Of a stretch of 64,000 nucleotides of DNA, positions 1-12,114 are shown one piece after another. The notes under the pieces are model-generated. The model worked only from the letters and a program-made list of their open reading frames with translations. It searched no databases and had not been told where the DNA came from. Position 1 is the first letter of the stretch; each line of letters opens with the position of its first letter. The stretch comes from Leucaena leucocephala (taxonomy: Eukaryota > Streptophyta > Magnoliopsida > Fabales > Fabaceae). The stretch spans positions 1,913,501 to 1,977,500 of the forward strand of contig CM073558.1 in assembly GCA_037074615.1 (NCBI GenBank), in the 5' to 3' direction. The translations under genes were made by a program, and so were the position numbers.

Positions 1-3000
1 TATGTTAAAGGACAAAGACAAGAAAACCAGAGTGGAAAGTTCCCATGAATTTCTTATGGCTGCTACTTAATTAATTAATACAAGAAAAAAAATGAAAGAA
101 TATAATTACCACAAATTATAAAAATTTTCTTAGAAAAAAATACATTTAACATAAATCAAATCACTCCAAACTAATCAATTGTTGATAGGGCCAAAACAAA
201 TAAGTCCCTAATCTTCCTAGCTTTGATTTTGAGTCCGAAAGCAACTAAACCGAAGCTATAAATTAAAACACCCACGAATAATCGATTTTGTATAAGAGTT
301 CATATAATTAAGATGGCTTTCATACATATAAATGAATCAAATACACCAACCAAATAGCCGAAAGTCATTCTGGCAAATATATATTAACTGATTGAATACC
401 TTTTTACTCAAGTTTTTGTGAAGTTCAAATTCATGATACATTATATATGTATTTTGTAATTAATTAATAACTGATTCGCTGCCAACGATCATGCTCTGAT
501 CTCCCAAACGACGAATTTTTGGATTTGCGGCCAGTAGCTGGAGATGATTTTATCTATAATTAATAATTAACTTGTAATATTTTGTATTTGTACTTAACCC
601 AAGCATATATCATTTTGAATTTTAATGGGTAACATCAAGCAAGAAAATGTATTTAGTTAAGAAACATCGAAGGGTCACACCGTCACAGCACTAATCATTC
701 TCTTGTTGTTCTAAATTCCATGCCTCTAATCATTGATTTTCGCTGGAAGACGATGGAGCAACCACTTTTAGTTACTAACCAGCACTACTGCCGGTCTTTC
801 TATTTATTCTTTTATTTTAAATTATTTTTTTTACTCTATTACTTCCCTTAATTAAGTATATTCCACGTTAATTATTCTATCAAAGAGCAATAATATTTGA
901 TAGTTTTAAAATACTTTTCGTTTTCCAAGTGCAGACTCCTTAATGGTTAATTCCTAAGCATGTATTAGTTTGTCAAATTACAGCAAACCATAACATGATT
1001 AATCCAACTTTGTATTTCTATAGGTTTAAACTTGTGTAATCATTCATCATTAACCATGATTACAATGACAACATTATCTTAACTAAACACTATGGTTAGT
1101 TGCACAACAACAGTCTGACAGATAACGAATCCACAAAGCCTCTAAATTAATATTTCTATTTTTTTTAAAAAAATACCAATGGCCCTTTTTAAATTGACAT
1201 CTTTCGATATTATTATTATTTACTTTTTACTTGAATGTATCATTTTTAAAAAGTTAAATTTTAGGTGTTGTTAAAACGATATGTAATCTTCTTCCTCCTT
1301 TTTCGTGTTTACACTGGCCGATCGAGATTGAAATCAATAACCAGAAAAGCTGTCAAAACCAAGAATTTTTTTTTTTTAAAAAAAAGAAGGTGAAAATGAA
1401 ATAATTATTATTATTTGAGCTCCTCCGACAACCTAGAAGACCCAACTAGAAGACAAGAACAGTAACATTTGAAGTTGTTAAAACATAAATATAATTACGA
1501 TCTGCTTTTTATTTTGTTGGTTTTAGATATTATCTTGTTTTAATCCAACGTGCTTCTCTCTAATTTGATTCCTAAGAAGAGTCATAAATCTGCCGGCACC
1601 ACTACATCTTCCGACTCGGAAAAATTATTACATGAATTGACAATAATAATCAAAATTCTCGATCTTTGTTAGTAATAATAATGTGACACCGTGCCTAAAT
1701 ATGAATACAGAAAATTGCCACTATAGCGTATTGCAATGATTTTGCTGTACAGATCTAATCTCTTCAAACAATTTTTCCATAACACGTTTTGTCAACTTCA
1801 TTATCTTTGATCATGACACATGGATTTATAATGGAGTGATCGGTAATTTAAATAATAATATGCTGTTATATTAGTGGCAGCGGCTGTATGGCTAACAGTG
1901 TTTTTATTTATTTTTATTACAGTTATTTACACAAATTAAGTTGGTCCTTCTCCATTGTAAACTTATAAAAAGTATTTTTTTTCCTATAAATCTTATATTT
2001 ATTATTAAATTTAATCAAATGTCGATCGATAATTTTTTTAAGAACGCTACATAAAAGTTATATGTGAATTATATCAACAATTTATATGCTCGTAAATTTA
2101 GTAATAATGAGATATTATTGGTATATTTGTCATTTTGATTATATATATACTTCTTAAAAAGAAATTAAATTAAGTTATATTATGCTTTCCAAACAAGTGC
2201 AAACAAAACAACTATTTGTCATAGGTTCATTGCTATCCATTTTTCAAAGGTTGACATTCAATTTGTCATAGGGTCATTATTTCATTAAAAAAAAAAAAGA
2301 AGCTATCTTCTAATTAAAGAGTGCCTTATGTGGAATCCATTTAATACAAGTCAATATAATTACAAATAATACAAGTCATCAACCTTCTAACTGTGCAAGT
2401 AATTGGCATTGTTCGGATGTTCTCTAGCAGTCTATCTCAGCTCAAGGAAAATTGCAGAATTTATTCTATATATACGTGCCTTCACTTTTTTAGACCAGTC
2501 TTTTTCTAAGCGGATCCAAATTATTTAAATCCAATATTTATATTAACATCATGATTTATAATGTATCGATTAGTGTTATAACTAAATAATTAATGTGCCA
2601 TACACGTTCAAGTTTGCCAACTAACACGTACTCTTCAGTTAGAATTTCTTTTCCTCTTTGTAAATGAACTGCTCCAGAATTTCTTGCTACATGATGTTTT
2701 TAATTAATACATATAAGGACCAGTTCGATGGGTACCCTAAGCTCAATAATTGAGATTTCATATGGATAGTCCAAATTTAATATTTTTTTCAACTGACATT
2801 TTTAGGTAAAAAAATCATTTTTTTTAAAGAAATGATAGTTAAAAAATTATCATTATTTTAGATTCTCTGGCAATTAAAATTATTATTTTTAAAAAATAAA
2901 TATGAAGAAAATTAGATTTGGACCTTCCAAATCAGATCTGCTGATGAGCTTATGAGCCCTAATATGGTTCCTATATATAAGGGAAGCATGCTTGTTTTCG

Positions 3001-3835
3001 TCAATTATAGCGTTCTTGCTACAATATTAATCTTAAATACATCTAATAATACTTAAGAATGCCATTTCTGAGCTTCCTCACTAATTCAATAAAAAATGAA
3101 AAAGTAAACTTACAACGACACAAATTATCGCTAGCTGTAAAGTCATATTGTCAAAAAAAGAAAACAGATATCAGAATATACAAAAAAATGACCAAAGTTG
3201 GCTACAATATGGCTATATAACATAGAAACGATATGCTCCACTGGCATTAAATAAGTAAAAGAGAAAAAATATTGAGATTCAATTATTTGAGTAACTAATT
3301 GTATTTTAAATTATCAAGGAAAAGGAAACTAGGCAGCTCTCATCCATGCAAATATTATTTCATTTTAAAATTAAATCACGTGCTCCAGGAACATCATTTT
3401 AAAATTATAGGATAGGTACACGCATTATATTACTTTATTAGTACGTAGAAATTTTCATGCATACAAGAGACCATCATGGGCCACATGTTCGGGAGATTCC
3501 TTAAGGTTTTTTCCTATCTATATCTAGAAGATAGACCAAACTTGTGAATAATGACATGTTCTATATATTGGCCAAAATAAAATATTGCATGTTTATAACG
3601 TCGATAAACAAGTCGTCCTCTACTAAAATATTGAATTGCATGCAAAATCATCGATCTTAGGACATCAATTCATTATCTTCTCTATCACTGTACATATAAA
3701 GGAAAGTGTTTTAAAGTAATTATACCTAATTTGATTCAGATCATTAGGTTTGACTGCCCATATAATTCATATTTTCATTCACATCAATTATCAATATCAC
3801 TGTCAAATCTAAAATATATATTATGTTATGTTATA

Positions 3836-4066
3836 CTCTCTCCCTTAATACAATACCCAATTGACCTTTTATATATATAGATTAAAGAAATAAAATAAAT
3901 AAGTTAATTATGATTAAATATAACTTCTCAATATAAATTTATATATATACTTTTAAATTTATCTAAATTAGTCAACTATCTTTAATATTAATTATAATTA
4001 ACTAATTTATTTAAAATCCTTAATTTATCTAAAAAATTAACTATGTCTCATATTAAAGAATGGATG
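3836..4066. mobile_element. Stowaway-like MITE (Tc1/mariner non-autonomous)
   Basis: The left end begins CTCTCTCCCTTAATAC after a TA, and the right end, read on the other strand, begins CATCCATTCTTTAATATG before a TA. This gives imperfect terminal inverted repeats and a TA target duplication around a ~231-bp, very AT-rich, foldback-prone core. The ends resemble the CTCCCTCCGTCCC-type ends of Stowaway elements. It carries no coding capacity. Similar elements lie at 15.3 and 15.9 kb. The family call is inference from end sequence and TSD type. Confidence 0.5.
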
Positions 4067-4484
4067 TAGTCCATACAGAAGGTTCACCTCGTCATAATTA
4101 AAGCACTAAATAATATTCCAAATCATTGGAATAATTTGTACGATTGATGTATTATAATAGTAGTATATTGACTACTTTACACACACAAGGCGATATATTC
4201 AAATGTAGGGTAGGCATACTTTTCATACGAGTTCAATAGTGAAATCATTATCCTCCAATTATTCATCAAAATATATATTTCATGCGTGGGAAGAATCACA
4301 ACAATCAAATTTTTTTAAAGGCTTAAGGGGCCACAAATTTTATTTTACTTTCATGCATGCAGGCATGGTGTAAATGCAGACATAGGGAATCAATCTTTTG
4401 TTCAAATGAAAAGTGTGCCTACCAGGTAAGAATAATAAGCTTAAGGGGCTTCTAATTTATAAAGTTCCAGATGTAGCATTTAGG

Positions 4485-4486
<2 letters not shown>

Positions 4487-4521
<35 letters not shown>
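4487..4521. repeat. (TA)n microsatellite
   Basis: About 17 uninterrupted TA units. Confidence 0.95.
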
Positions 4522-4522
<1 letters not shown>

Positions 4523-5779
4523 CTCGACCAAGTAAGAATAATAAAATGGTTTTGGCACAAATTTATTAGTAATTTATAACAACACATCAACTTGGTCAAC
4601 ATCGGTGAGGTTAAAAAGACATCCACATCTCCAATTTTTTTTTTTAAAAAAAATATAATAATTGTAAATTTAAGATTCTTGGACTTTATTAATAAACATC
4701 TTTAGGGGGCCAAAAGAGCAAAAAAGAAAAACAAAAAGAAAAAGAAAAAAAAAGGAGGCGGCTTTGAAGTTTGTGAATTGATCAAATTTGTTTTGCTTCA
4801 CTTTAGTTCGACACCGATCTCTTTATAAAAGAAAAAAGTGCCAAATGATATATGGAACAAATTAAGATAAGATTAAGATAAACGGAGTCCCCTTTATCTC
4901 CGTAGTTATGACAATTCTTCTTCTATCAATCATGAATCGTGTAAAATATTAAAACAGTAATTATATCGATATGATTATGATTTTGATTTTGATTTTGATT
5001 TGATCAATATATTAATGATTCGTTACAGAGCTCAAAATCTCAGTTTGATTCTTGTCATTTGTATCTTTAAGATAAAGTGTTGATCAGAGATCGTCTAGAC
5101 TTTGTTATAAGCTTTGAAGGGGACACAAAGGAGGCAAGGCAGAGCATACTTTATATCAAAAGCTTTTTTTTTTTTTTAACAATGTTTTGATTAGCTTCAT
5201 TTTATTCTGTTGATTTTCTTTACAGAAAATTTTTCTTTTCTCCTTCTCTTTAATTAACGTGAATAATAACTAAATAATTATATGTATAAATTATTTTATG
5301 TCATTTTCTGGGGAAGACGAGCTCATCAGCTTGCCATTTTAATTTGTTAGTTCAATTTTGACCCACATGATTTGTATATTTGAATTATAGGTGCCTCCAA
5401 TTTCAATCTAAAACAGCTTCCTGTCTGAAATTATTTTCTTTTTGAAAGAAACAATTAACTAGAGATCGTTGATGTCCCCATTAATTTGTTGAAAGAAAAA
5501 AACAACAATTTGAAATGGAGTCGTTTCTTTTTTGTAGGTTATTCCCCATGTGATTAATTTAGAAGATACTATCAATTATTAAGACATTTCTTCTTCCCAT
5601 TACTATAAATTATCCGCATAATTGAAAGCTATGAAGAGAACCGTTTGGTTCTAAATCTAAGAGAAGACGATTTAAAGAAAGAATGTGAATATTTATGTAC
5701 ATAAAAACAATTAGAGAATATTCCTGGTTTTTCACTATATGCATGGAACTTAACTGATGGTAGTGCGCAGGTTCTTCTT

Positions 5780-5782
<3 letters not shown>

Positions 5783-5814
<32 letters not shown>
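5783..5814. repeat. (AT)n microsatellite
   Basis: About 16 uninterrupted AT units; the minus-strand ORF with a YIYIYI run is only this repeat translated. Confidence 0.95.
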
Positions 5815-5817
<3 letters not shown>

Positions 5818-7663
5818 TAGTACAAAGTACTAATAAGAATCACTAAATCCAAATTAAACAATTGTGCATTAATGCGCGCATGAAAAAGTGTGTGTGAAGA
5901 CTTTTTAATTAATTGGACGTTAGTTTGACTCTAAAGGGAATTTTGTTACTTTCCAATATTTAATTAATTCTCTTATTAAGCCATTTTTATTTCAAGCTTT
6001 CATCATATATAATAATTAATAACAATTTCGTGCTGCATCATTTAGTAAAGTTCTATATTGCTTTTCTTGATCTGTCTTTTCAAAAAAAATTATCTTTTTT
6101 CAGTATAATATATAATTGAACTTTATCGAAAAGGTACATCAAAGCTCAGAAGGAAGCAATTTGTTCTTGTGCATTCATACCAATGATGAACTTGTTACCT
6201 ATCTTCTTGTCAAGAATCGTAATCTTAGGCTTTAAAATATCCATATCACTCATTTTCATCATCGAAAACAAGCCTATATAGTTATATTGATTAATAATCA
6301 AATATCATTTAATTACTTATTTATTTTATTATCAATCAATTTATTGTGGGAAAATGATGATAGTAATCCATGCTTCTTGAGGTTACTTATTGGCTTAATT
6401 AATCATATTTTCTCTCTTACTTGGCTTAAAGAAAGGTTTCCCTAATTAAACTTATCTCTGAATAATCAACACTAACATACAGAAAACAGCATTATCATCC
6501 ATATTTATATCAACATAAAGGACAACAAATTTTTTTAAGAAAAAAAAATTGTCCAAGACTCCAAGCTGATATGTGCCTTCCACCTACATTGGACTCCAAC
6601 GATGGTTTAAACCGACCTCTCTTTTCCCTCTCAAGCTTCTAGAACTTCTCGGTCTCTTTTTCAATAATCTTAAAAATAAAATAAAAGACAGTATCACGTT
6701 TTGGCATATTCAATATTATATATATATAATATTATTAAGGTTTCTATGAGCTTATGCTTGGACTTATTCATTTCACAAACATATACGTAAGCTACTTAAT
6801 TGGTTAGGATTGTGACAAGTTTATATACCTTTTTATTTTTTTTCTTATTATTAGTATTAGATATTAGATTTTGATCGAGACTTCCTTCAAATATGATTGG
6901 ATTTGGCTTACTCTTTTCCCCATTTTTGAGTCTTAGGTCATAGCTTTAATGTTTTGTTATTTTTTAACCTTTTGAACGTCTCAAATCACAATTACCTTAA
7001 TTTGTTTTTGCCTATTTTTGTCCTCTTTTTTAAGCTAAAATGTCTCACGTCAAATAATTTTTTTATGGGGCCAGCTGGACCTTGTGTGTGGTAGTTAAGC
7101 CTTTTTCTTTTTCCTTTTTTTTTTCAAAAATCTTTTTGACTTTAACGCCACCTTAATTCGTCATTTTTTTTAATTGAGTTGGCTTATTTTTGAACTATTA
7201 AGCCAAAAATAACTTAGGCTACTTGGTTATTAGGATATTGCCACAACTCTCACATGCTCTTCATTTTTCTATGGAAAAATCAATCAATCAATCCATATAT
7301 TTTATACCATCATTTTCAAGTATGTCCCTAAAGTTTGTAAAAAGATCCCTATAGTTTTTGCCCTTTGCAGAGTTAATCATCAAAGTTAATTAATTTACAA
7401 ATTCATCCCTATATATGCACAAGTGGCACGGTATGAGGGATTTGGATGAGAGGGAAGAATTTTTCTAAGTTAAATTTAAGAAAATTAGAGAAGTGTGAAT
7501 AAAAGTTTTTAAATAATTTCTCTTACTTTTTATCTTACACTTTCACTTTATTAAAATTTTATAATACCACTTCTTTAATTTTTTTTACCATCCAACTCAG
7601 CATTTTTTTCCTCCCCTCCCCTCTTCCTGTCTAAATCCCTCGTGTCAAATGGCTCTAAGGCTA

Positions 7664-8033
7664 TGTTTGGCTCAATAGAGGGGAGGGAAGGGGAGGAGAA
7701 ATATTTTAATATAGGGAAGGAGAAGAAAGGAGAGGAGAGAGATTTTATTATTATCTTATTTGGATTAACATTAAGGGAAGGGAGAGGAAGAATTTTCATA
7801 TTATTTTATTTGGTTCAGGAATAAAAGGGAGGAAAAATATTTTTATATAAATAAATTTATCTTATATTATTTTATAGAATATTTTAATAAAATATAATAT
7901 AGAAATAATATTAGGATATTAAAAAAATTATGGGTATATTAATATTATGAAATAATAATTTCAAACCTCCCCTCCAAATAGTTTGGGAGGGAAAAATTTT
8001 CCTCCCCTCCTAAATATTTTATTGAGCTAAACA
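7664..8033. mobile_element. MITE-like inverted-repeat structure with purine/pyrimidine arms
   Basis: TGTTTGGCTCAATA at 7664-7677 is mirrored by TATTGAGCTAAACA at 8020-8033. Inside lie a G/A-rich left arm (GGGGAGGGAAGGGGAGG type) and a complementary C/T-rich right arm, around an AT-rich centre. The sequence can fold back over most of its length. I could not find a convincing target duplication, and G/A and C/T tracts continue outside these limits, so the true ends may lie further out. No coding capacity. Confidence 0.4.
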
Positions 8034-9449
8034 AAGGGAGGGGAGCAAAATCCCTCCCCTCCTCTTTCTTCCCCTCCAAATTACCTATATAAAATAGGGA
8101 TAAGTCAAAGGAGGATGCGGCAAACAATTACATGTGCATGAAAAAATTCTTATAATATTTTTTTTTTAGAATTAGGGCGGTTTCTTTAATTTTATTAAAG
8201 GGTTAAATGATATATTTGCCCTTGAAGTTTCTCACCATGAGAAATTGATATCCTTAACTTTTGATTGGCGCAATATTCTCCTGAAAGTTTATAAAATTGA
8301 TGTAATGTCGTCCTATAGAAATATTTGACTAATATTGACCGTTGGCTGAATAATTCTTAAGGTTAATGGGCAATTTTAACTTTGAAATTTGTTTGAAAGA
8401 ATAATTGGTATTATAAACTTTTGATTAGCACAATATTTTTTAGTCGTCAATATTACCAATTGCACAAGGTAAAAAATTTTTAAGACAAATTTAGTAGTAA
8501 ACCACCCTAAAACCACTATTAAGTTGATAAAAAATATTTTTCGATCTTTAATATATTATATATTTAATTAATTTAATTAGATTAATGAGGTAATTTAAGT
8601 TAGTTAATATGACATATTTATTTTAGTATACTCTAAGTATTTTGTTTAACTTCATCTATCTCCCTCTTACTTGATTATTATTGAGAGAATATTATCAATA
8701 GAAGTAATTTAAAAAAATTAATAAATATAAAAATAAATTTTATATTTATGACTAAGATCAATTCTCTAATTAGATTTTATATTAAAGATAATAGGAATGC
8801 TAGGCAAAAAAATAATTAGAAAAAGAAAAAGAAAAAGCAAAATTGAAGGCCAATGCAAGTAAAGTAAATAGGTCAAATCAAAATACTATATATGAACTTG
8901 CTAAGGAAAGAAAGAATCATTATAGGAATATAGAATAGATTGGTCTGTTGGTAGACATGATCATTCTCTGTATACTGTTGATCGACGAGCAACTGAAACC
9001 AACCAAGTTGAATTCTTGCATTACGAAAGAAGAGAAAAGGAAACATGTTGAATGTGAGAAAATGCATGTAGACCCTTTGAATGCACACAAACATTGTAGG
9101 AATTGACGCTTCAAAGGGCGTTTAATTAATTTGTTCATAGAGAGATTCTTATTACACAGTCATAATCGTTTTCCAGCTGCAATATTCATTGGCTTCAGCC
9201 GTTGCTTCTTTTGCTTTATGTGAAAACAAAAGAAGAGCGATTTCAAGATTATGTCGTTGACAAAAGAAAAGCGATTTGAAAACAATACTCGTGATTCGTC
9301 ATTCTCTAAGTTCTCTTCTTTTTCATTTTTGCAGGATTTTCAATATATTCCCGGGCTCTACTACATTTCACTTCCGTCTGCCCCACGAAATTTCATCTAA
9401 ATGATATGTATTGGAATAATAATGATGACTGTTTATTGATTATTGCATA

Positions 9450-9476
9450 TATAATAATAATAATAATAATAATAAT
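9450..9476. repeat. (TAA)n microsatellite
   Basis: About nine ATA/TAA units in tandem. Confidence 0.9.
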
Positions 9477-9951
9477 GGGCAATTGTTTATTTATTTATTA
9501 GAGAGCCACTAAATTTTGAGGTGAAGAGTAAAAAATCAACTATTAGTTATTCAAGTTCATATTATGACTTTTATGTTTAACAAAAAAAAACTATTAAGTG
9601 CTTGTTTAGATTGATAATTTGAAGTTTCAATATGACTTTTTCAATCACAATTTTATAGTTTGAGGTAAATATATGAGAGGAGTTTGGTGTCGACTTGAAT
9701 GAATATATTTACAATAAGTAAATTCAAACAAGTACTAAACATTATTTCTTGACAAGATATCAGCAAACACTTGCTGTGTTAAGATGAATTGAAAATGGGG
9801 TTCACCAAAGTTCTTTCTTTGTTTTGTTTTGTTTTTTTTCAAGCCAACCATATTTATTATTTTGTTGGAGGTAATCCTTATTCAAGGCACTCTTAGGTGT
9901 TAAATGTTAATATATTTTCTAATAAAAATTTAAACATCAACATACCATGTT

Positions 9952-10140
9952 TTTTTTAGTTAGCCACCTGATTCACCAGAATTTTGCCCCGACTACATCT
10001 GGATCCGACACGCGTCGCGCACCTGGCTATGATGGGCAAGTCTCCCAGCGGAGATTTTTCTGCATACGCCAAGATTCAAACTCGAGACTTTGCTTAAATG
10101 ATATCGAGCTATTTACTACTCGAACCAATCTCCATTGGTT
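9952..10140 (-). mobile_element. SINE family 1, copy A
   Basis: A ~190-bp tRNA-derived SINE inserted in minus orientation, with its poly-T (3' tail) on the left. It is bounded by a perfect 14-bp duplication, CAACATACCATGTT, at 9938-9951 and 10141-10154. Read on the minus strand, the head has an A-box-like segment (TGGTTCGAGTAGTAAATAG) and a B-box-like segment (CTCGAGTTTGAATCTTGG), followed by a body shared with copies at 21.9 and 22.2 kb. This is the best preserved and most GC-rich copy, so it is probably the youngest. The 85-codon plus-strand ORF across it is not a gene. Confidence 0.9.
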
Positions 10141-11514
10141 CAACATACCATGTTGTAAAGAACTAGTATATTCCACTAGTAAAGTTCGTTCTCTCCAATC
10201 CTAAAAGAACAAATAGGATATGCAGTCCAGCAAGAGAAGAAGAATAAGCTGGCCTGCAGATAAGAACTGGACGGCCCCTTTAAAGCCCAAGTAAGTTTCA
10301 TGTATGGGCCCGCTCAAGCTTAAAGTACAGTTTTTATTTTTGCCATCATTCTTGGAATAGTTTGTTTTTTTTTTTTTAATAATATAATACAATAGGGACA
10401 TGATCTTCGTCTGTAGAAGACAGTTCTCTAGACTTGGGCTCATGGGGCCTGATCAAGCCCATTCTCTTAAAAGATTACAGATCAAAACCACCAACACGTT
10501 GGTCATGGGGAAAGGAATGTTGGGCCATTTAATATACAATCTTAAATTTATATTTTTTAAAAGCAAAAATAAATAAATGTAATTAATCCCGATAATATTC
10601 CAGTCTGACCCAATGAACTAGTGATATGTAAAAAATGAATATAGTGAGAGCGACAGAATCCTTTCTTAATTTGTTTGGTCTTTTTCTGGGTATTGTAAAA
10701 CAATAAGGGGGTTTAAGAGGAATTCGTTCACGTGTGAGTGGGATTCATATAGTAATAAATATCATTGGCGTTTCCTCTGCATAAAAACAGACTCCACATG
10801 CGAATTAAATATATGCAACCAATGCTGCATTTCCCCAAAAGAATTACAGCAATTAATTAATAATATCAATATCTCCTTTTTAACATATCCAACGTAAAAC
10901 AGATAGTTCTCAAAATGTACGTATTGTCCCTGGCTTTTCATGCTTTTGTAATCTAGCCTATTCTTTTAATGCATTTGTCCACTCTTTTCAATTAAAACAC
11001 GTACTCCAAATAACAATAATAATATATAGATTGCTTTCGATAATAAGTTCCTTTGTTGTTAATGTAACACATGATCACAGCAGAGCTTATGCAACTATCT
11101 ATTCCGACTAGTAAGCAATTCATCCGTTATAATTAAATTTATAAATTATTCTTTTATATATTCTTTGTCAAATTTGTATACACTTGTGTTAATTAACAAA
11201 TCATACATGCAATGTTTAATTTCTTTGAAAGCCCAACAAGAAAACTATTAAGACATTTATAACAATTCCCCTGACATTGTTAGTAAAGTGACATATGTAT
11301 TTGAAGGATATATTGAGGTTTTAAATGTCAGTCTCAGTAACAATCACAGTTCACATATATGCATGAAGAACCCATACCCTATATATATATATATGTGCAT
11401 ACAGATCGCTTAACAGCTATAATGACTTTAGTGATGAACAAACGAACGAAGGAGATAATTAGCTAATCTGGGTTATCAATCAATTAACAACACAAAATCA
11501 CAATTAACAATTAA

Positions 11515-12114
11515 CTAACTATCTAAAGCCATCTTTTCTGAAAGAGAACCCTTCCAGCTGCCAGAGACACTCCACTTATCGGAATTAACCGCCGACGACG
11601 GCAACCCGTTACCGCACTTGGCCACCGTTCTCACGCTCTCGATCAGCGCCTCCGTGCGCGATTCCTGTGACAAAATATCCGACAGCTGCTCGGGGCTTAT
11701 AACCAGCTTCACCTTCCACACGCCGGAGCTATTATACCTCGGAACCACTTCGGCCTCCGACAACCCCATCTTGCCGCTGCTATGGCCGTTCTTTTCGTAA
11801 GTGAACATCCGGTAAGGCGTCAGGTTGGCGGCCGACTCGTCGGCTTGTTTTCTGGCCATGCTCTTGCCGGAGGAAGACAAGCCGGAATTATCAAGAGAAA
11901 GAAGGTAGTAGAGTTCACCAGGGAGAAGCTCGTCTGAGTGAAGCATGGGCTCGGAGAAGAAGCTGGGGCGGAAGATGCCATGGCCAGGAAACTCGTTGGT
12001 GATGCACTCGACGGTGATGGGAGCGTAAAGCTCCATGATGCCTCCGCTGGAGGTGACGACCTTGACCATCATATCGTCTCCATAGTTGAAGCCTTTGAAG
12101 GCACAGTTTCCCAT
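11515..12114 (-). CDS. PADRE (DUF4228) domain protein
   Basis: Single-exon minus-strand gene for 199 residues. I take the start at the MGNC methionine (12114) rather than the upstream in-frame Met at 12153, because MGN-C is the usual N-terminus of this plant family and offers Gly2 for N-myristoylation and Cys4 for palmitoylation. The order of segments fits PADRE/DUF4228: a beta-rich VKVVTSSGGIMELYAPITVE near residues 16-35, an FPGHGIFRP segment, then ELLPGELYYLLSL near residues 65-77. The C-terminal half is less conserved, with VWKVKLVISPEQLSDIL and a Ser-rich tail. Family members are often stress- or pathogen-responsive; the biochemical function is unknown. A TATA-like AATATAAAAC on the minus strand near 12319-12328 could be its promoter. 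The family call is solid; a role is not shown by the sequence. Confidence 0.9.
   Translation of the reverse strand: MGNCAFKGFNYGDDMMVKVVTSSGGIMELYAPITVECITNEFPGHGIFRPSFFSEPMLHSDELLPGELYYLLSLDNSGLSSSGKSMARKQADESAANLTPYRMFTYEKNGHSSGKMGLSEAEVVPRYNSSGVWKVKLVISPEQLSDILSQESRTEALIESVRTVAKCGNGLPSSAVNSDKWSVSGSWKGSLSEKMALDS

Larger units (their letters stand above)
1..11514. other. gene-poor AT-rich intergenic region
   Basis: I find no open reading frame here that resembles a protein family; all are short, unsupported by splice context and often run through simple repeats. The stretch holds TA microsatellites, a (TAA)n run, a Stowaway-like MITE, a MITE-like inverted structure near 7.7-8.0 kb and one SINE near 10 kb, listed separately. 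Around 8190-8560 two related half-copies of an unidentified repeat can be seen, but I cannot define its ends. It may include distal regulatory DNA of the PADRE gene on the minus strand, although that gene's promoter should lie on its other side. Confidence 0.6.

Noticed and set aside
5610..5861. 83-codon minus-strand ORF with a YIYIYI run
   Set aside because: Produced by an AT microsatellite; no family resemblance.
7642..8127. Overlapping Gly/Glu-rich and Pro/Leu-rich ORFs
   Set aside because: They are translations of the purine/pyrimidine arms of a MITE-like inverted structure.
9947..10204. 85-codon plus-strand ORF with RQDSNSRLCLNDIELF
   Set aside because: It is the antisense of a SINE with a clear target duplication. 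Similar peptides arise wherever this SINE occurs.
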